Shown here: positions 36,020 through 42,935 of the stretch, piece by piece | Layout: each line of letters begins with the position of its first letter | Position numbering within the stretch: the first letter of the stretch is position 1 | NCBI RefSeq assembly: GCF_022758145.1 | Contig: NZ_JAJVDH010000006.1 | Coordinates: 1-64,000, forward strand | DNA length: 64,000 nucleotides | DNA from: Pontibacter vulgaris | GTDB lineage: Bacteria; Bacteroidota; Bacteroidia; Cytophagales; Hymenobacteraceae | Direction: 5' to 3' | Notes under the pieces: model-generated | Database searches by the model: none | What the model was told of the DNA's origin: nothing | What the model saw: only the letters and a program-made list of their open reading frames with translations | Made by a program: the position numbers and the translations under genes

Positions 36020-36913
36020 GTGGATAAACCTAAAGGAAAGCTGATAGCCATAGGTGGCAACGAAGACAAAGGCACTTACCCAAACCCAAGAAGCAAGAAG
36101 AAATATTATCTTGATTTTTTTGAGTTGGGTATACTTAGGCGCTTCCTGAAGGAGATTCCTGCTCAAAATCCTGTTATTGAAGTCATCACTACCGCATCCC
36201 TTATTCCTGAAGAAGTTGGCGTAAGATATGAAAGTGCCTTAAGCATTTTAGGTTGTGAGAATATTGGCATCATGCACATACGCCACGAAGAAGATGCCTT
36301 GAATCCGGAATATATCGAGCGAATCCGAAAAGCAGATGGTGTCATGTTCAGTGGTGGCGACCAATCCAGAATTACACGGATGTTCCTGAATACCGAAATA
36401 CTGGCTATTTTAAAAGATCGCTACTGGAACGAGGAGTTTGTTCTAGCAGGTACGAGCGCCGGTGCAATGGCTATGTCTGAAATAATGATAAAAGGTGGCA
36501 GTGCAACAGAATCGCTGTTGCGGGGTGCTGTTAAAATATCGCATGGTCTTGGTTTTATAAGCGGCGTAATAATAGATACTCACTTTGTGATAAGAGGGCG
36601 TTTTGGTCGCTTAATGGAAGCTGTTGTAACACACCCTAAAACGATAGGCATAGGCTTAGGCGAAGATACTGGCGTTTTAATAACCGAAGGGCATAAAATT
36701 GAAACGATTGGCTCTAACCTGGTAGTTATTGTGGATGGGCATAACGTTGGTTATACAAACGTGCATAATGTAGAAAAAGGCCGGCCAGTAGCTATTGAGA
36801 ACATGGTAATGCACGTGCTGGCCAAAGGAAATGTTTATAACATACTTACCCGTGAATTTAATAAAGACCATACAGCCGTAGCAAAGAGCGAGTTGCACGA
36901 ACAGGAAAAATAG
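36020..36913 (+). CDS. cphB: Cyanophycinase
   Basis: A 297-residue serine peptidase of family S51 that releases beta-Asp-Arg dipeptides from cyanophycin. The motif KGKLIAIGGNEDKG opens the fold, MFSGGDQSRI follows, and the nucleophile Ser146 is in LAGTSAGAMAMSE. DTHFVIRGRFGRLMEAV and IGIGLGEDTGVLI are further cyanophycinase segments. The start is a GTG at 36020 with no better ATG near it. An isoaspartyl peptidase gene faces it across a shared terminator, so together they can take the polymer to free Asp and Arg. No cyanophycin synthetase is in the window. Confidence 0.93.
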   Translation: MDKPKGKLIAIGGNEDKGTYPNPRSKKKYYLDFFELGILRRFLKEIPAQNPVIEVITTASLIPEEVGVRYESALSILGCENIGIMHIRHEEDALNPEYIERIRKADGVMFSGGDQSRITRMFLNTEILAILKDRYWNEEFVLAGTSAGAMAMSEIMIKGGSATESLLRGAVKISHGLGFISGVIIDTHFVIRGRFGRLMEAVVTHPKTIGIGLGEDTGVLITEGHKIETIGSNLVVIVDGHNVGYTNVHNVEKGRPVAIENMVMHVLAKGNVYNILTREFNKDHTAVAKSELHEQEK

Positions 36914-36921
36914 CATTGCTC

Positions 36922-36974
36922 TATAAACAGAAAATGGCTGGTAATTTAAGTTTACCAGCCATTTTCTGTTTATA
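36922..36974. terminator. Bidirectional terminator between cyanophycinase and isoaspartyl peptidase
   Basis: A perfect 23-bp stem (36922-36944 with 36952-36974) and a 7-base loop, followed by tandem TATACTT copies. It serves both convergent genes. Confidence 0.88.
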
Positions 36975-36982
36975 CTTTATAC

Positions 36983-37909
36983 TTACTCTTTATAGATACC
37001 AATGTAAGCTTCGTTGTTATTTACTTTGCTTCCCCTGTACATACCTTCTGAGTTAAATGGCAATGCCACATTTCCGTGAGCATCTACTGCAACCAGCCCG
37101 CCTTCGCCACCAAACTTAACCAGCTTATCCAGTACTACTTTTTCACAGGCTTGCTGCAAAGTATAACCCTTATACTCTATCAGGCAAGAAATATCATAAG
37201 CCACAACCGCCCGGATAAAAAATTCGCCGTGGCCGGTGCAGGATATGGCGCAGGTAGCGTTGTTTGCATAAGTGCCTGACCCAATGATCGGTGTATCGCC
37301 GATACGGTTGTAATTTTTGTTTGTCATACCTCCTGTAGATGTTGCTGCTGCCAGGTTGCCTGCCTTATCAAGCGCTACCGCCCCTACTGTTCCGAATTTC
37401 TTTTCTACGGTGTGGTCAAGTATAAACAGGTCGGTATCGCGTACGTCGCGCCATTGTTTGTAGCGCTGGGCAGTATAGAAATATTCTTCCGGTTCAAAAG
37501 CAACTTTATACTTCCTCGCAAATTCCTCAGCGCCATATCCGCTCATAAACACATGGTCTGAGTGCTCAAGTATGGCTTTGGCCAGCACCACCGGGTTGCG
37601 TATACTCCGCACGCCTGCCACTGCTCCGGCTGCCAAAGTATCGCCACACATAATGGCGGCATCCATTTCATGTTTACCGTCCTTTGTAAAAACCGAACCT
37701 CTACCGGCATTAAATAAAGGGCTGTTTTCTAAAAGCAATACAGATTTCTCGACGGCATCCAGAGCAGAGCCGCCTTCATTTAAAATTCTGTGGCCAGCCT
37801 CCAGCGCATTGGCCAGATCGGTTTTGTAAGCGTGCTCCAGTTCTGGTGTCATAGATGCCGGGGTAATGGTGCCGGCACCTCCGTGAATGGCTATAGAAAA
37901 GTTAGTCAT
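36983..37909 (-). CDS. Isoaspartyl peptidase/L-asparaginase (plant-type, Ntn hydrolase)
   Basis: A 308-residue Ntn-hydrolase that hydrolyses beta-aspartyl dipeptides and asparagine. It starts FSIAIHGGAGTITPASM and has LFNAGRGSVFTKDGKHEMDA in the alpha part. The autocleavage site precedes the Thr of KKFGTVGAVALDKAGNLAA, followed by TSTGGMTNKNYNRIGDTPII. The proenzyme should split into alpha and beta subunits there. No signal peptide is seen, so it is cytoplasmic. Its position opposite cyanophycinase fits use of beta-Asp-Arg. Confidence 0.94.
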   Translation of the reverse strand: MTNFSIAIHGGAGTITPASMTPELEHAYKTDLANALEAGHRILNEGGSALDAVEKSVLLLENSPLFNAGRGSVFTKDGKHEMDAAIMCGDTLAAGAVAGVRSIRNPVVLAKAILEHSDHVFMSGYGAEEFARKYKVAFEPEEYFYTAQRYKQWRDVRDTDLFILDHTVEKKFGTVGAVALDKAGNLAAATSTGGMTNKNYNRIGDTPIIGSGTYANNATCAISCTGHGEFFIRAVVAYDISCLIEYKGYTLQQACEKVVLDKLVKFGGEGGLVAVDAHGNVALPFNSEGMYRGSKVNNNEAYIGIYKE

Positions 37910-38040
37910 GGTTTAACGGTAATGTTGGTTTGTCTGCTGTACGCCTGTTGTGCTTAGGCTGTTATAAAAGTACTGGCTGCTTCAGAAATTTGTATCGAAT
38001 ATTAAGCGTTTTTTTAATGGCAAAAAAGGGCCGGAATTCT

Positions 38041-38048
38041 TATCTTTG
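38041..38048 (+). promoter_or_regulatory. Candidate -7 promoter element for the DUF3127 gene
   Basis: TATCTTTG is an exact fit to the Bacteroidota -7 consensus TAnnTTTG, 34 bases before the DUF3127 ATG. A T-run at 38009-38015 lies upstream in place of a clear -33 TTTG. Confidence 0.5.
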
Positions 38049-38082
38049 TACTTATACTGATAAACTATTTAATAAAGTAATT

Positions 38083-38457
38083 ATGTCGTTTGAGATCCAA
38101 GGAAAGCTATACGAGGTGTTTGAAGAGCAGCAAGTGAGTGACAAATTCAAGAAACGTGAGTTTGTGCTGGAGATACCAGATGGTTCTTATACCCAATACT
38201 GCAAGTTTCAGCTTACTCAAGACAAGTGCAACCTGCTTGACCAATACAAAACTGGCGATGAAGTAAAAGTTACTTTCAACCTGTCTGGTAAGCCATTTGT
38301 TAAAAACGGAACAACCATGTATTTTACAAACCTGCAGGCATGGCGTTTAGAAGGTGCATCTAATTCTTACGGAGCCCCGGCGGGAGCGCCATCACAGGCT
38401 TCAGCGCCAGCACCATCTTTCTATAGCAGCGATGCAGACAATGACCTGCCTTTCTAA
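38083..38457 (+). CDS. DUF3127 protein (OB-fold-like, single-strand DNA binding-like)
   Basis: A 124-residue protein starting MSFEIQGKLYEVFEEQQVSD. Residues 1-85 form a compact beta domain (FKKREFVLEIPDGSYTQYC, GDEVKVTFNLSGKPFVKNG) that is DUF3127. An Ala/Pro-rich linker and an acidic tip (SDADNDLPF) follow; this ends like bacterial SSB proteins, whose acidic DDDxPF tails bind partners. A DNA-metabolism role is therefore plausible but inferred. I chose the ATG at 38083, placed after the TATCTTTG promoter element; the frame is open further upstream to 37930 but crosses that promoter. Confidence 0.88.
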   Translation: MSFEIQGKLYEVFEEQQVSDKFKKREFVLEIPDGSYTQYCKFQLTQDKCNLLDQYKTGDEVKVTFNLSGKPFVKNGTTMYFTNLQAWRLEGASNSYGAPAGAPSQASAPAPSFYSSDADNDLPF

Positions 38458-38477
38458 TTAATTAACTCATCATAATT

Positions 38478-38507
38478 AAAAGCGAGCCCGGTGCTCGCTT
38501 TTTTTAT
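38478..38507 (+). terminator. Intrinsic terminator of the DUF3127 gene
   Basis: A 10-bp stem (38478-38487 with 38493-38502) with a 5-base loop and a run of T to 38507. Confidence 0.88.
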
Positions 38508-38647
38508 GCCTTCAAAGCTCATTGTATACTTAAACTTCTTCATAACACTTATAGCTTAAGTATAGTATAGCTGTTATCATTAATTTCAGGGATGAACTAT
38601 AGCAAAGTATACTTGTTTTAATTTAAACCAGCCTCCTTTTTACTATC

Positions 38648-39268
38648 ATGGATGATCTTCAGCGCCTGATACTGCAAGGCGAAAACGATACAGTAGATTT
38701 TAAGCAACGTGTAACCCAGCCAGAGAAAATTGCCCGCACGCTGGTATCGTTTGCAAATACACGCGGAGGCACCGTTCTGGTTGGGGTTAAAGATAATGGC
38801 ACTATCTGTGGTATAGATCCGGAGGAAGAAAAACATTTGCTGCAACTCGCCGCCGAATTTTATTGTGACCCGCCGGTTGCCTTACACTATGAAGAGCTCG
38901 AAACTGATGGTGAGGTAGTGCTTAAAGTAATCATACCTGAAAGCACCCATAAACCGCACTTTGCCAAGGTTAAAGAAGATGATTGGCGCGGGTATGTACG
39001 GGTTAAAGACACGAGCGTACAAACCAGCAAAATGGTAAATAAAGTTTTACAGGCTGAAGAGCCGGAATTTGAGCAGCTGCCGCTTGACCGATTCGAACTT
39101 GCCATACTCGATTACCTCCATAAAAAGCCAAGTATAACTTTGAAGCAATTTTCCAGACTGGTTAATATTTCTGAGCGGCGGGCCTATCGTATACTTGTAA
39201 AGCTTGTTATACACGGATACCTGAGGCTACACGACAAGGAAAAAGAAGATTACTATACACTGAGTTAA
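38648..39268 (+). CDS. AlbA_2/Schlafen-type putative DNA-binding protein
   Basis: A 206-residue protein. The N-terminal AlbA_2 domain (residues 1-125) starts LILQGENDTVDFKQRV and has IARTLVSFANTRGGTVLVGV and DNGTICGIDPEEE, the usual signature. The C-terminal 70 residues look like a winged helix (SITLKQFSRLVNISERRAYR, then LVIHGYLRLHDKE). Such proteins are thought to be regulators or nucleic-acid enzymes; no target can be inferred. Many relatives carry an ATPase domain between the two parts, which is absent here. Convergent with the MORN-like gene. Confidence 0.85.
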   Translation: MDDLQRLILQGENDTVDFKQRVTQPEKIARTLVSFANTRGGTVLVGVKDNGTICGIDPEEEKHLLQLAAEFYCDPPVALHYEELETDGEVVLKVIIPESTHKPHFAKVKEDDWRGYVRVKDTSVQTSKMVNKVLQAEEPEFEQLPLDRFELAILDYLHKKPSITLKQFSRLVNISERRAYRILVKLVIHGYLRLHDKEKEDYYTLS

Positions 39269-39269
39269 T

Positions 39270-39293
39270 TTTATACTTTAACTGAAGTATAAA
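39270..39293. terminator. Small hairpin from an AAGTATA inverted pair
   Basis: A 9-bp stem (39270-39278 with 39285-39293) made of TATACTT and AAGTATA lies between the convergent AlbA_2 and MORN-like genes, with partly complementary flanks (CTGAG/CTCAG). A/T-rich, so a weak terminator at best. Confidence 0.5.
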
Positions 39294-39295
39294 TC

Positions 39296-39760
39296 TCAGA
39301 GTTTACCTATTACCAGATTACCATTTTCATACAGTTCAGTGTGTGAGTATTCTCCTGCCGAATTGTATACCTGCCACTCTCCAAACCAGAAGTACTTTAT
39401 AATATTACCACTTTCTATTCTTCTGGCCTGACCTGTTCTGGCTAGGTTGCCGTTTTCGTGGTAACGCGTTACTGGAATATAGTTAAGCTTGCGTTTATAT
39501 TTTTCTTCCATAAACAGATTACCATTCATGTGGTAATAGCGCCACTTACCAACTTCTCTTCCGTGCCTAAACCGCCCGTTTCGGACCATTACATCGCCAA
39601 TATATATTTTCCAGCGGCCATGGTTGCGTCCTTGCTTATCAAGCCTATTAGTACCGAACAGATTCAGGAAATGCTTTTTCCCCTTGTTTTCCGGCATACT
39701 ACTACTCGAAGTTGGAAAGTTTAGCAGCACCAAAAATGTAAGACAGTACAGTATTTTCAT
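39296..39760 (-). CDS. MORN-repeat/YwqK-like secreted protein
   Basis: A 154-residue protein with a signal peptide (LTFLVLLNFPTSSSS). The rest is made of short aromatic beta-hairpin repeats: GRNHGRWKIYIGDVMVRNG, HGREVGKWRYYHMNGNLF, YIPVTRYHENGNLARTG and FWFGEWQVYNSAGEYSHTE. These are MORN-variant (YwqK-type) repeats, often annotated as toxin-antitoxin YwqK antitoxin, though that role is doubtful. Function unknown; probably periplasmic or surface-attached. Single gene. Confidence 0.75.
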   Translation of the reverse strand: MKILYCLTFLVLLNFPTSSSSMPENKGKKHFLNLFGTNRLDKQGRNHGRWKIYIGDVMVRNGRFRHGREVGKWRYYHMNGNLFMEEKYKRKLNYIPVTRYHENGNLARTGQARRIESGNIIKYFWFGEWQVYNSAGEYSHTELYENGNLVIGKL

Positions 39761-40039
39761 AATCTAAAACTTTACAGGTTAAGAATCTGACAGGATTAAA
39801 TATAAATATTTAGTAATAATTAATTAGCTAAACGCAGGATTAAAATTGTAAGTTTTTAACTGTCAACTTAATACGAAGTATATGTCTTTGATTTACATCT
39901 CAAGCGAAGCTGTATGTTACTTTCAAATATATACCTGCGCTAATTTTATCCGTAAAAAGCATAGAAACTTCCTGCTACTGGCACCTGGAAGATAAGTGTT
40001 TAGCGCCAGATACGAACTTCACCCTTAGCCCGCACTCCT

Positions 40040-41473
40040 ATGCCAAACCCAATAAAAGCACCCAAAGCAAAATCAGATAAAGCAATCAACGGATCTGCTA
40101 AAACAGCAAGTATAAAAGTTACCAAAACTACAAAGTCTAAAGCTTCAGAACTTAACCTGAAGAAGATATTTGTGCTCGATACTTCCGTTATACTTTATGA
40201 CCACAGTGCTATTCAGAATTTCCAGGAGCATGATGTAGCCATACCTATTACCGTGCTGGAAGAACTGGATAATTTTAAAAAGGGCAACGATATCAAGAAT
40301 TTTGAAGCCCGCGAGTTTATTCGTTTTATAGATAAGAAATCATCTGAACATAAACTACAGGAATGGCTACCGCTAAACGGAAAAAATAAAGGCTGTTTCA
40401 CGGTTCTTATGAGTGATGCATCCGGAAAGGTGGATGCCACCAAGATTTTCGGAGATAAAAATGACCACCGTATACTTAACTCTGCCTTACAGTTACAGGT
40501 TGATAAGCCTGATAAAAAAGTAGTGTTGGTTACAAAAGATATAAACCTGCGACTTAAAGCCCGTGCACTTAACTTACCTGCAGAAGATTATGAGACCGGT
40601 AAAATACAGGATGTAGCAGGCCTTTACACAGGCAATGATACGATAGAAGATGTGCCGGCTCAGGCAATAAACCAGTTATATGAGCAGGGCCAGTCAGAAA
40701 TCGGCCAGGTGCTTTCAACTCCTCCTGCTGATAATCATTTCTACATCCTGAAAAGCTATAAAAATTCTGTTCTGGCCTACTATAATGCAGCCGAAAAGCA
40801 ACTGGAGCGTGTAGATAAACAAAGTGCCTTTGGAATTAAGCCGCGCAACGCTGAACAGACTTTTGCCATGCATGCGCTGCTTAACCCAAGTATAAAACTT
40901 GTGTCGGTACAGGGTGTGGCGGGTACTGGTAAAACGCTGCTGGCGCTGGCAACAGCCCTGGAGCAACGCCGCGACTATAAGCAGATATACCTGGCCAGGC
41001 CAGTTGTGCCACTCAGCAACAAAGATATAGGTTACCTGCCCGGCGATATTAAATCAAAACTTAACCCCTATATGGAGCCGCTCTGGGATAACCTGAAATA
41101 CATACAGAACCAGTTTGCAGAATCTAGTAAGGAGTACCAGAAAATCAGGGATATGCTTGACCTGGAAAAACTTGTGATTACGCCTTTGGCCTATATCAGA
41201 GGGCGCAGCCTTTCTAATATTTACTTTATAGTTGATGAAGCGCAGAACCTGACACCGCATGAGGTAAAAACTATTATTTCAAGAGCGGGCGAAAACACCA
41301 AGATCATCTTTACAGGCGATATTTACCAGATAGATACGCCCTACCTGGATTCGCAAAGTAATGGATTATCATACCTGATAGATAGGGCTAAGAACCACCC
41401 GCTTTATGCTCATATTACACTCTTACAAGGCGAGCGTTCAGAGTTGGCAAACCTTGCGAATGAGCTATTGTAG
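40040..41473 (+). CDS. phoH: PhoH family protein with N-terminal PIN domain (YlaK-like)
   Basis: A 477-residue cytoplasmic ATPase. After a Lys-rich start, a PIN nuclease-like domain spans about 42-180 (KIFVLDTSVILYDHSAI, VLEELDNFKKGND, LVTKDINLRLKARAL). The PhoH domain (about 275-477) has Walker A GVAGTGKTLLALATALEQ, Walker B IYFIVDEAQNLTPHEVKTI, and GENTKIIFTGDIYQIDTPYL. The PIN-PhoH fusion is the PhoH2/YlaK type, for which RNA helicase/RNase activity has been described. The upstream 279 bases contain no other gene. It converges on the SRPBCC gene. Confidence 0.95.
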   Translation: MPNPIKAPKAKSDKAINGSAKTASIKVTKTTKSKASELNLKKIFVLDTSVILYDHSAIQNFQEHDVAIPITVLEELDNFKKGNDIKNFEAREFIRFIDKKSSEHKLQEWLPLNGKNKGCFTVLMSDASGKVDATKIFGDKNDHRILNSALQLQVDKPDKKVVLVTKDINLRLKARALNLPAEDYETGKIQDVAGLYTGNDTIEDVPAQAINQLYEQGQSEIGQVLSTPPADNHFYILKSYKNSVLAYYNAAEKQLERVDKQSAFGIKPRNAEQTFAMHALLNPSIKLVSVQGVAGTGKTLLALATALEQRRDYKQIYLARPVVPLSNKDIGYLPGDIKSKLNPYMEPLWDNLKYIQNQFAESSKEYQKIRDMLDLEKLVITPLAYIRGRSLSNIYFIVDEAQNLTPHEVKTIISRAGENTKIIFTGDIYQIDTPYLDSQSNGLSYLIDRAKNHPLYAHITLLQGERSELANLANELL

Positions 41474-41508
41474 TAACTCATGCATTAATTTTACATCCTG
41501 ATTTTAAG

Positions 41509-41561
41509 CAAACAGAATGGCCTGTAAGTATAAAGTATAAACTTACAGGCCATTCTGTTTG
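41509..41561. terminator. Bidirectional terminator with AAGTATA tandem in the loop
   Basis: A perfect 21-bp stem (41509-41529 with 41541-41561) and an 11-base loop between the convergent phoH and SRPBCC genes. The stem end and loop contain two overlapping AAGTATA copies. Confidence 0.88.
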
Positions 41562-41576
41562 AATTATACATTAGTT

Positions 41577-42128
41577 TTACCTTGCTGCGCTCCTCCTGCT
41601 TTCCTGATCAAGTAATTCTTTTAATCCTTTTAGGCTTTCCATAAGCTCTTCTTCGGTTTTATACTTCTGCCAGATCGCATTTAGTTTAGCAATTGGTTTA
41701 TCAGGTACGTTTGTTACCTGCTGCCAAGTAATTCGGGTGCCCTGGTTTAATTCTTCCAGGGTAAATGAGCCCCATACCTTAAGATCTATGCTTAAAGTCT
41801 GCTCATAAGTTAATGTGCTGGGTTTTATACTTTGGGTGAAGATAATCCGGCTCTCTCCCAGCATATCGCCGCTCCAGCTTTGTTGCGCACCCTCACCAGA
41901 TAAAGGTCCCCCATACATTAGAATAAGCGTCGGATCTTTTTCTTTGGACCAAACTGTCCATCTAGGCCATTGAGTCGGGTTGTTGAGGTAAGAAAATACC
42001 TGCTCGGGCGTAGCATCTACCAGCTGCGTTTGCGTTACTTCATAGCGTGCCGGTAAAAAAAATGTACCTCCGTACAGGATAACGCCTGTAGCCATCAGAA
42101 TTAAAAACACCTTCAGCAAGAGCTTCAT
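41577..42128 (-). CDS. SRPBCC (START-like) family protein, membrane-anchored
   Basis: A 183-residue protein. A single N-terminal helix (LLLKVFLILMATGVILYGG) anchors or exports it. The SRPBCC fold follows: YEVTQTQLVDATPEQVFSYL, NPTQWPRWTVWSKEKDP, SRIIFTQSIKPSTLTYEQ, then a long C-terminal helix (KLNAIWQKYKTEEELMESL). The family binds hydrophobic ligands in a deep cavity; the ligand is unknown. The start is set at 42128; a frame opening at 42185 would add 19 residues before the hydrophobic helix and is less likely. Confidence 0.8.
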   Translation of the reverse strand: MKLLLKVFLILMATGVILYGGTFFLPARYEVTQTQLVDATPEQVFSYLNNPTQWPRWTVWSKEKDPTLILMYGGPLSGEGAQQSWSGDMLGESRIIFTQSIKPSTLTYEQTLSIDLKVWGSFTLEELNQGTRITWQQVTNVPDKPIAKLNAIWQKYKTEEELMESLKGLKELLDQESRRSAAR

Positions 42129-42335
42129 AATAAGTATAGGTATAAAAGGCCTTTCGCTAAAACAGGTATAGGAATTATATGCCAACTTTAAGGCAGAAAA
42201 AGATATTTATCAAGAAGAAAGGTATAAATTTTTTATGATATTTCTGTAGCGTGCCATGCTCACACGCTATATTTATTTTGCTTTATCTATTTAAAAGTGC
42301 TGCACGTATAAAAGCCAACTTAAATTAAATGGAAC

Positions 42336-42785
42336 ATGCTACAAGATTTAATAAATAAAGGCCTTAAACTTTCTAAAACAGCCATTTTTCATCGCTTTGT
42401 TGGTAAGGCCGGTGGAGTTCTGGGCAAACCCGTAAAATTGGGATTGCTACTTTCAAATGCGTACGGCAAACTGATTGATACCAAAAGCAGCCAGAGTGGT
42501 TATGAACAGGTAAAAGATATAATGAAAACCTTTATAAGGTTAGTAAAAGCTTATGCTAACGGCAGTTACCGCGATGTTTCCCGGAAATCGCTGCTGATCG
42601 GGGTTGGTGTGCTTCTATACCTGGTTACTCCCCTGGATCTTGTTCCAGATTTTATTCCTGTGATAGGTCTTCTGGACGATATCAGTCTGATTGCCTGGTT
42701 TGTGGATGCTTTCCAAAGCGAGATCAGGAAATTCAGGGATTGGGAAGACGTTGGCAGCTTTCAGCCAACTCCCGGCACACTATAA
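42336..42785 (+). CDS. YkvA family (DUF1232) membrane protein
   Basis: A 149-residue protein. The DUF1232 core is at residues 82-118: SLLIGVGVLLYLVTPLDLVP followed by DFIPVIGLLDDISLIAWF, with the family's PxDxxPDxxPxxGxxDD pattern. The N-terminal 80 residues are basic and helical. Function of the family is unknown; it probably sits in the inner membrane through one hairpin. Followed by its own terminator, so a single-gene unit. Confidence 0.88.
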   Translation: MLQDLINKGLKLSKTAIFHRFVGKAGGVLGKPVKLGLLLSNAYGKLIDTKSSQSGYEQVKDIMKTFIRLVKAYANGSYRDVSRKSLLIGVGVLLYLVTPLDLVPDFIPVIGLLDDISLIAWFVDAFQSEIRKFRDWEDVGSFQPTPGTL

Positions 42786-42804
42786 TTCTGAATCACTTAT
42801 AAAG

Positions 42805-42840
42805 TATAAAGGCCGTTGCAGCAATGTAGCGGCCTTTATA
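42805..42840 (+). terminator. Intrinsic terminator of the DUF1232 gene
   Basis: An 11-bp stem (42805-42815 with 42830-42840) with a 14-base loop, 19 bases after the stop. The left arm begins inside an AAGTATA copy. Confidence 0.7.
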
Positions 42841-42935
42841 GTTACAGAAAGCCATATTCTGTCGGTCAAAAAACAACCTTTCAGATTTTATTTCCCTAAC
42901 TTGAGGCATTTATTGTTTCATCATTTATTTTATCC

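Noticed and set aside
36922..36974. Long perfect inverted repeats as possible insertion-element ends or CRISPR repeats
   Set aside because: All are short-loop hairpins between convergent genes or after stops, with no array structure, target duplication or transposase.
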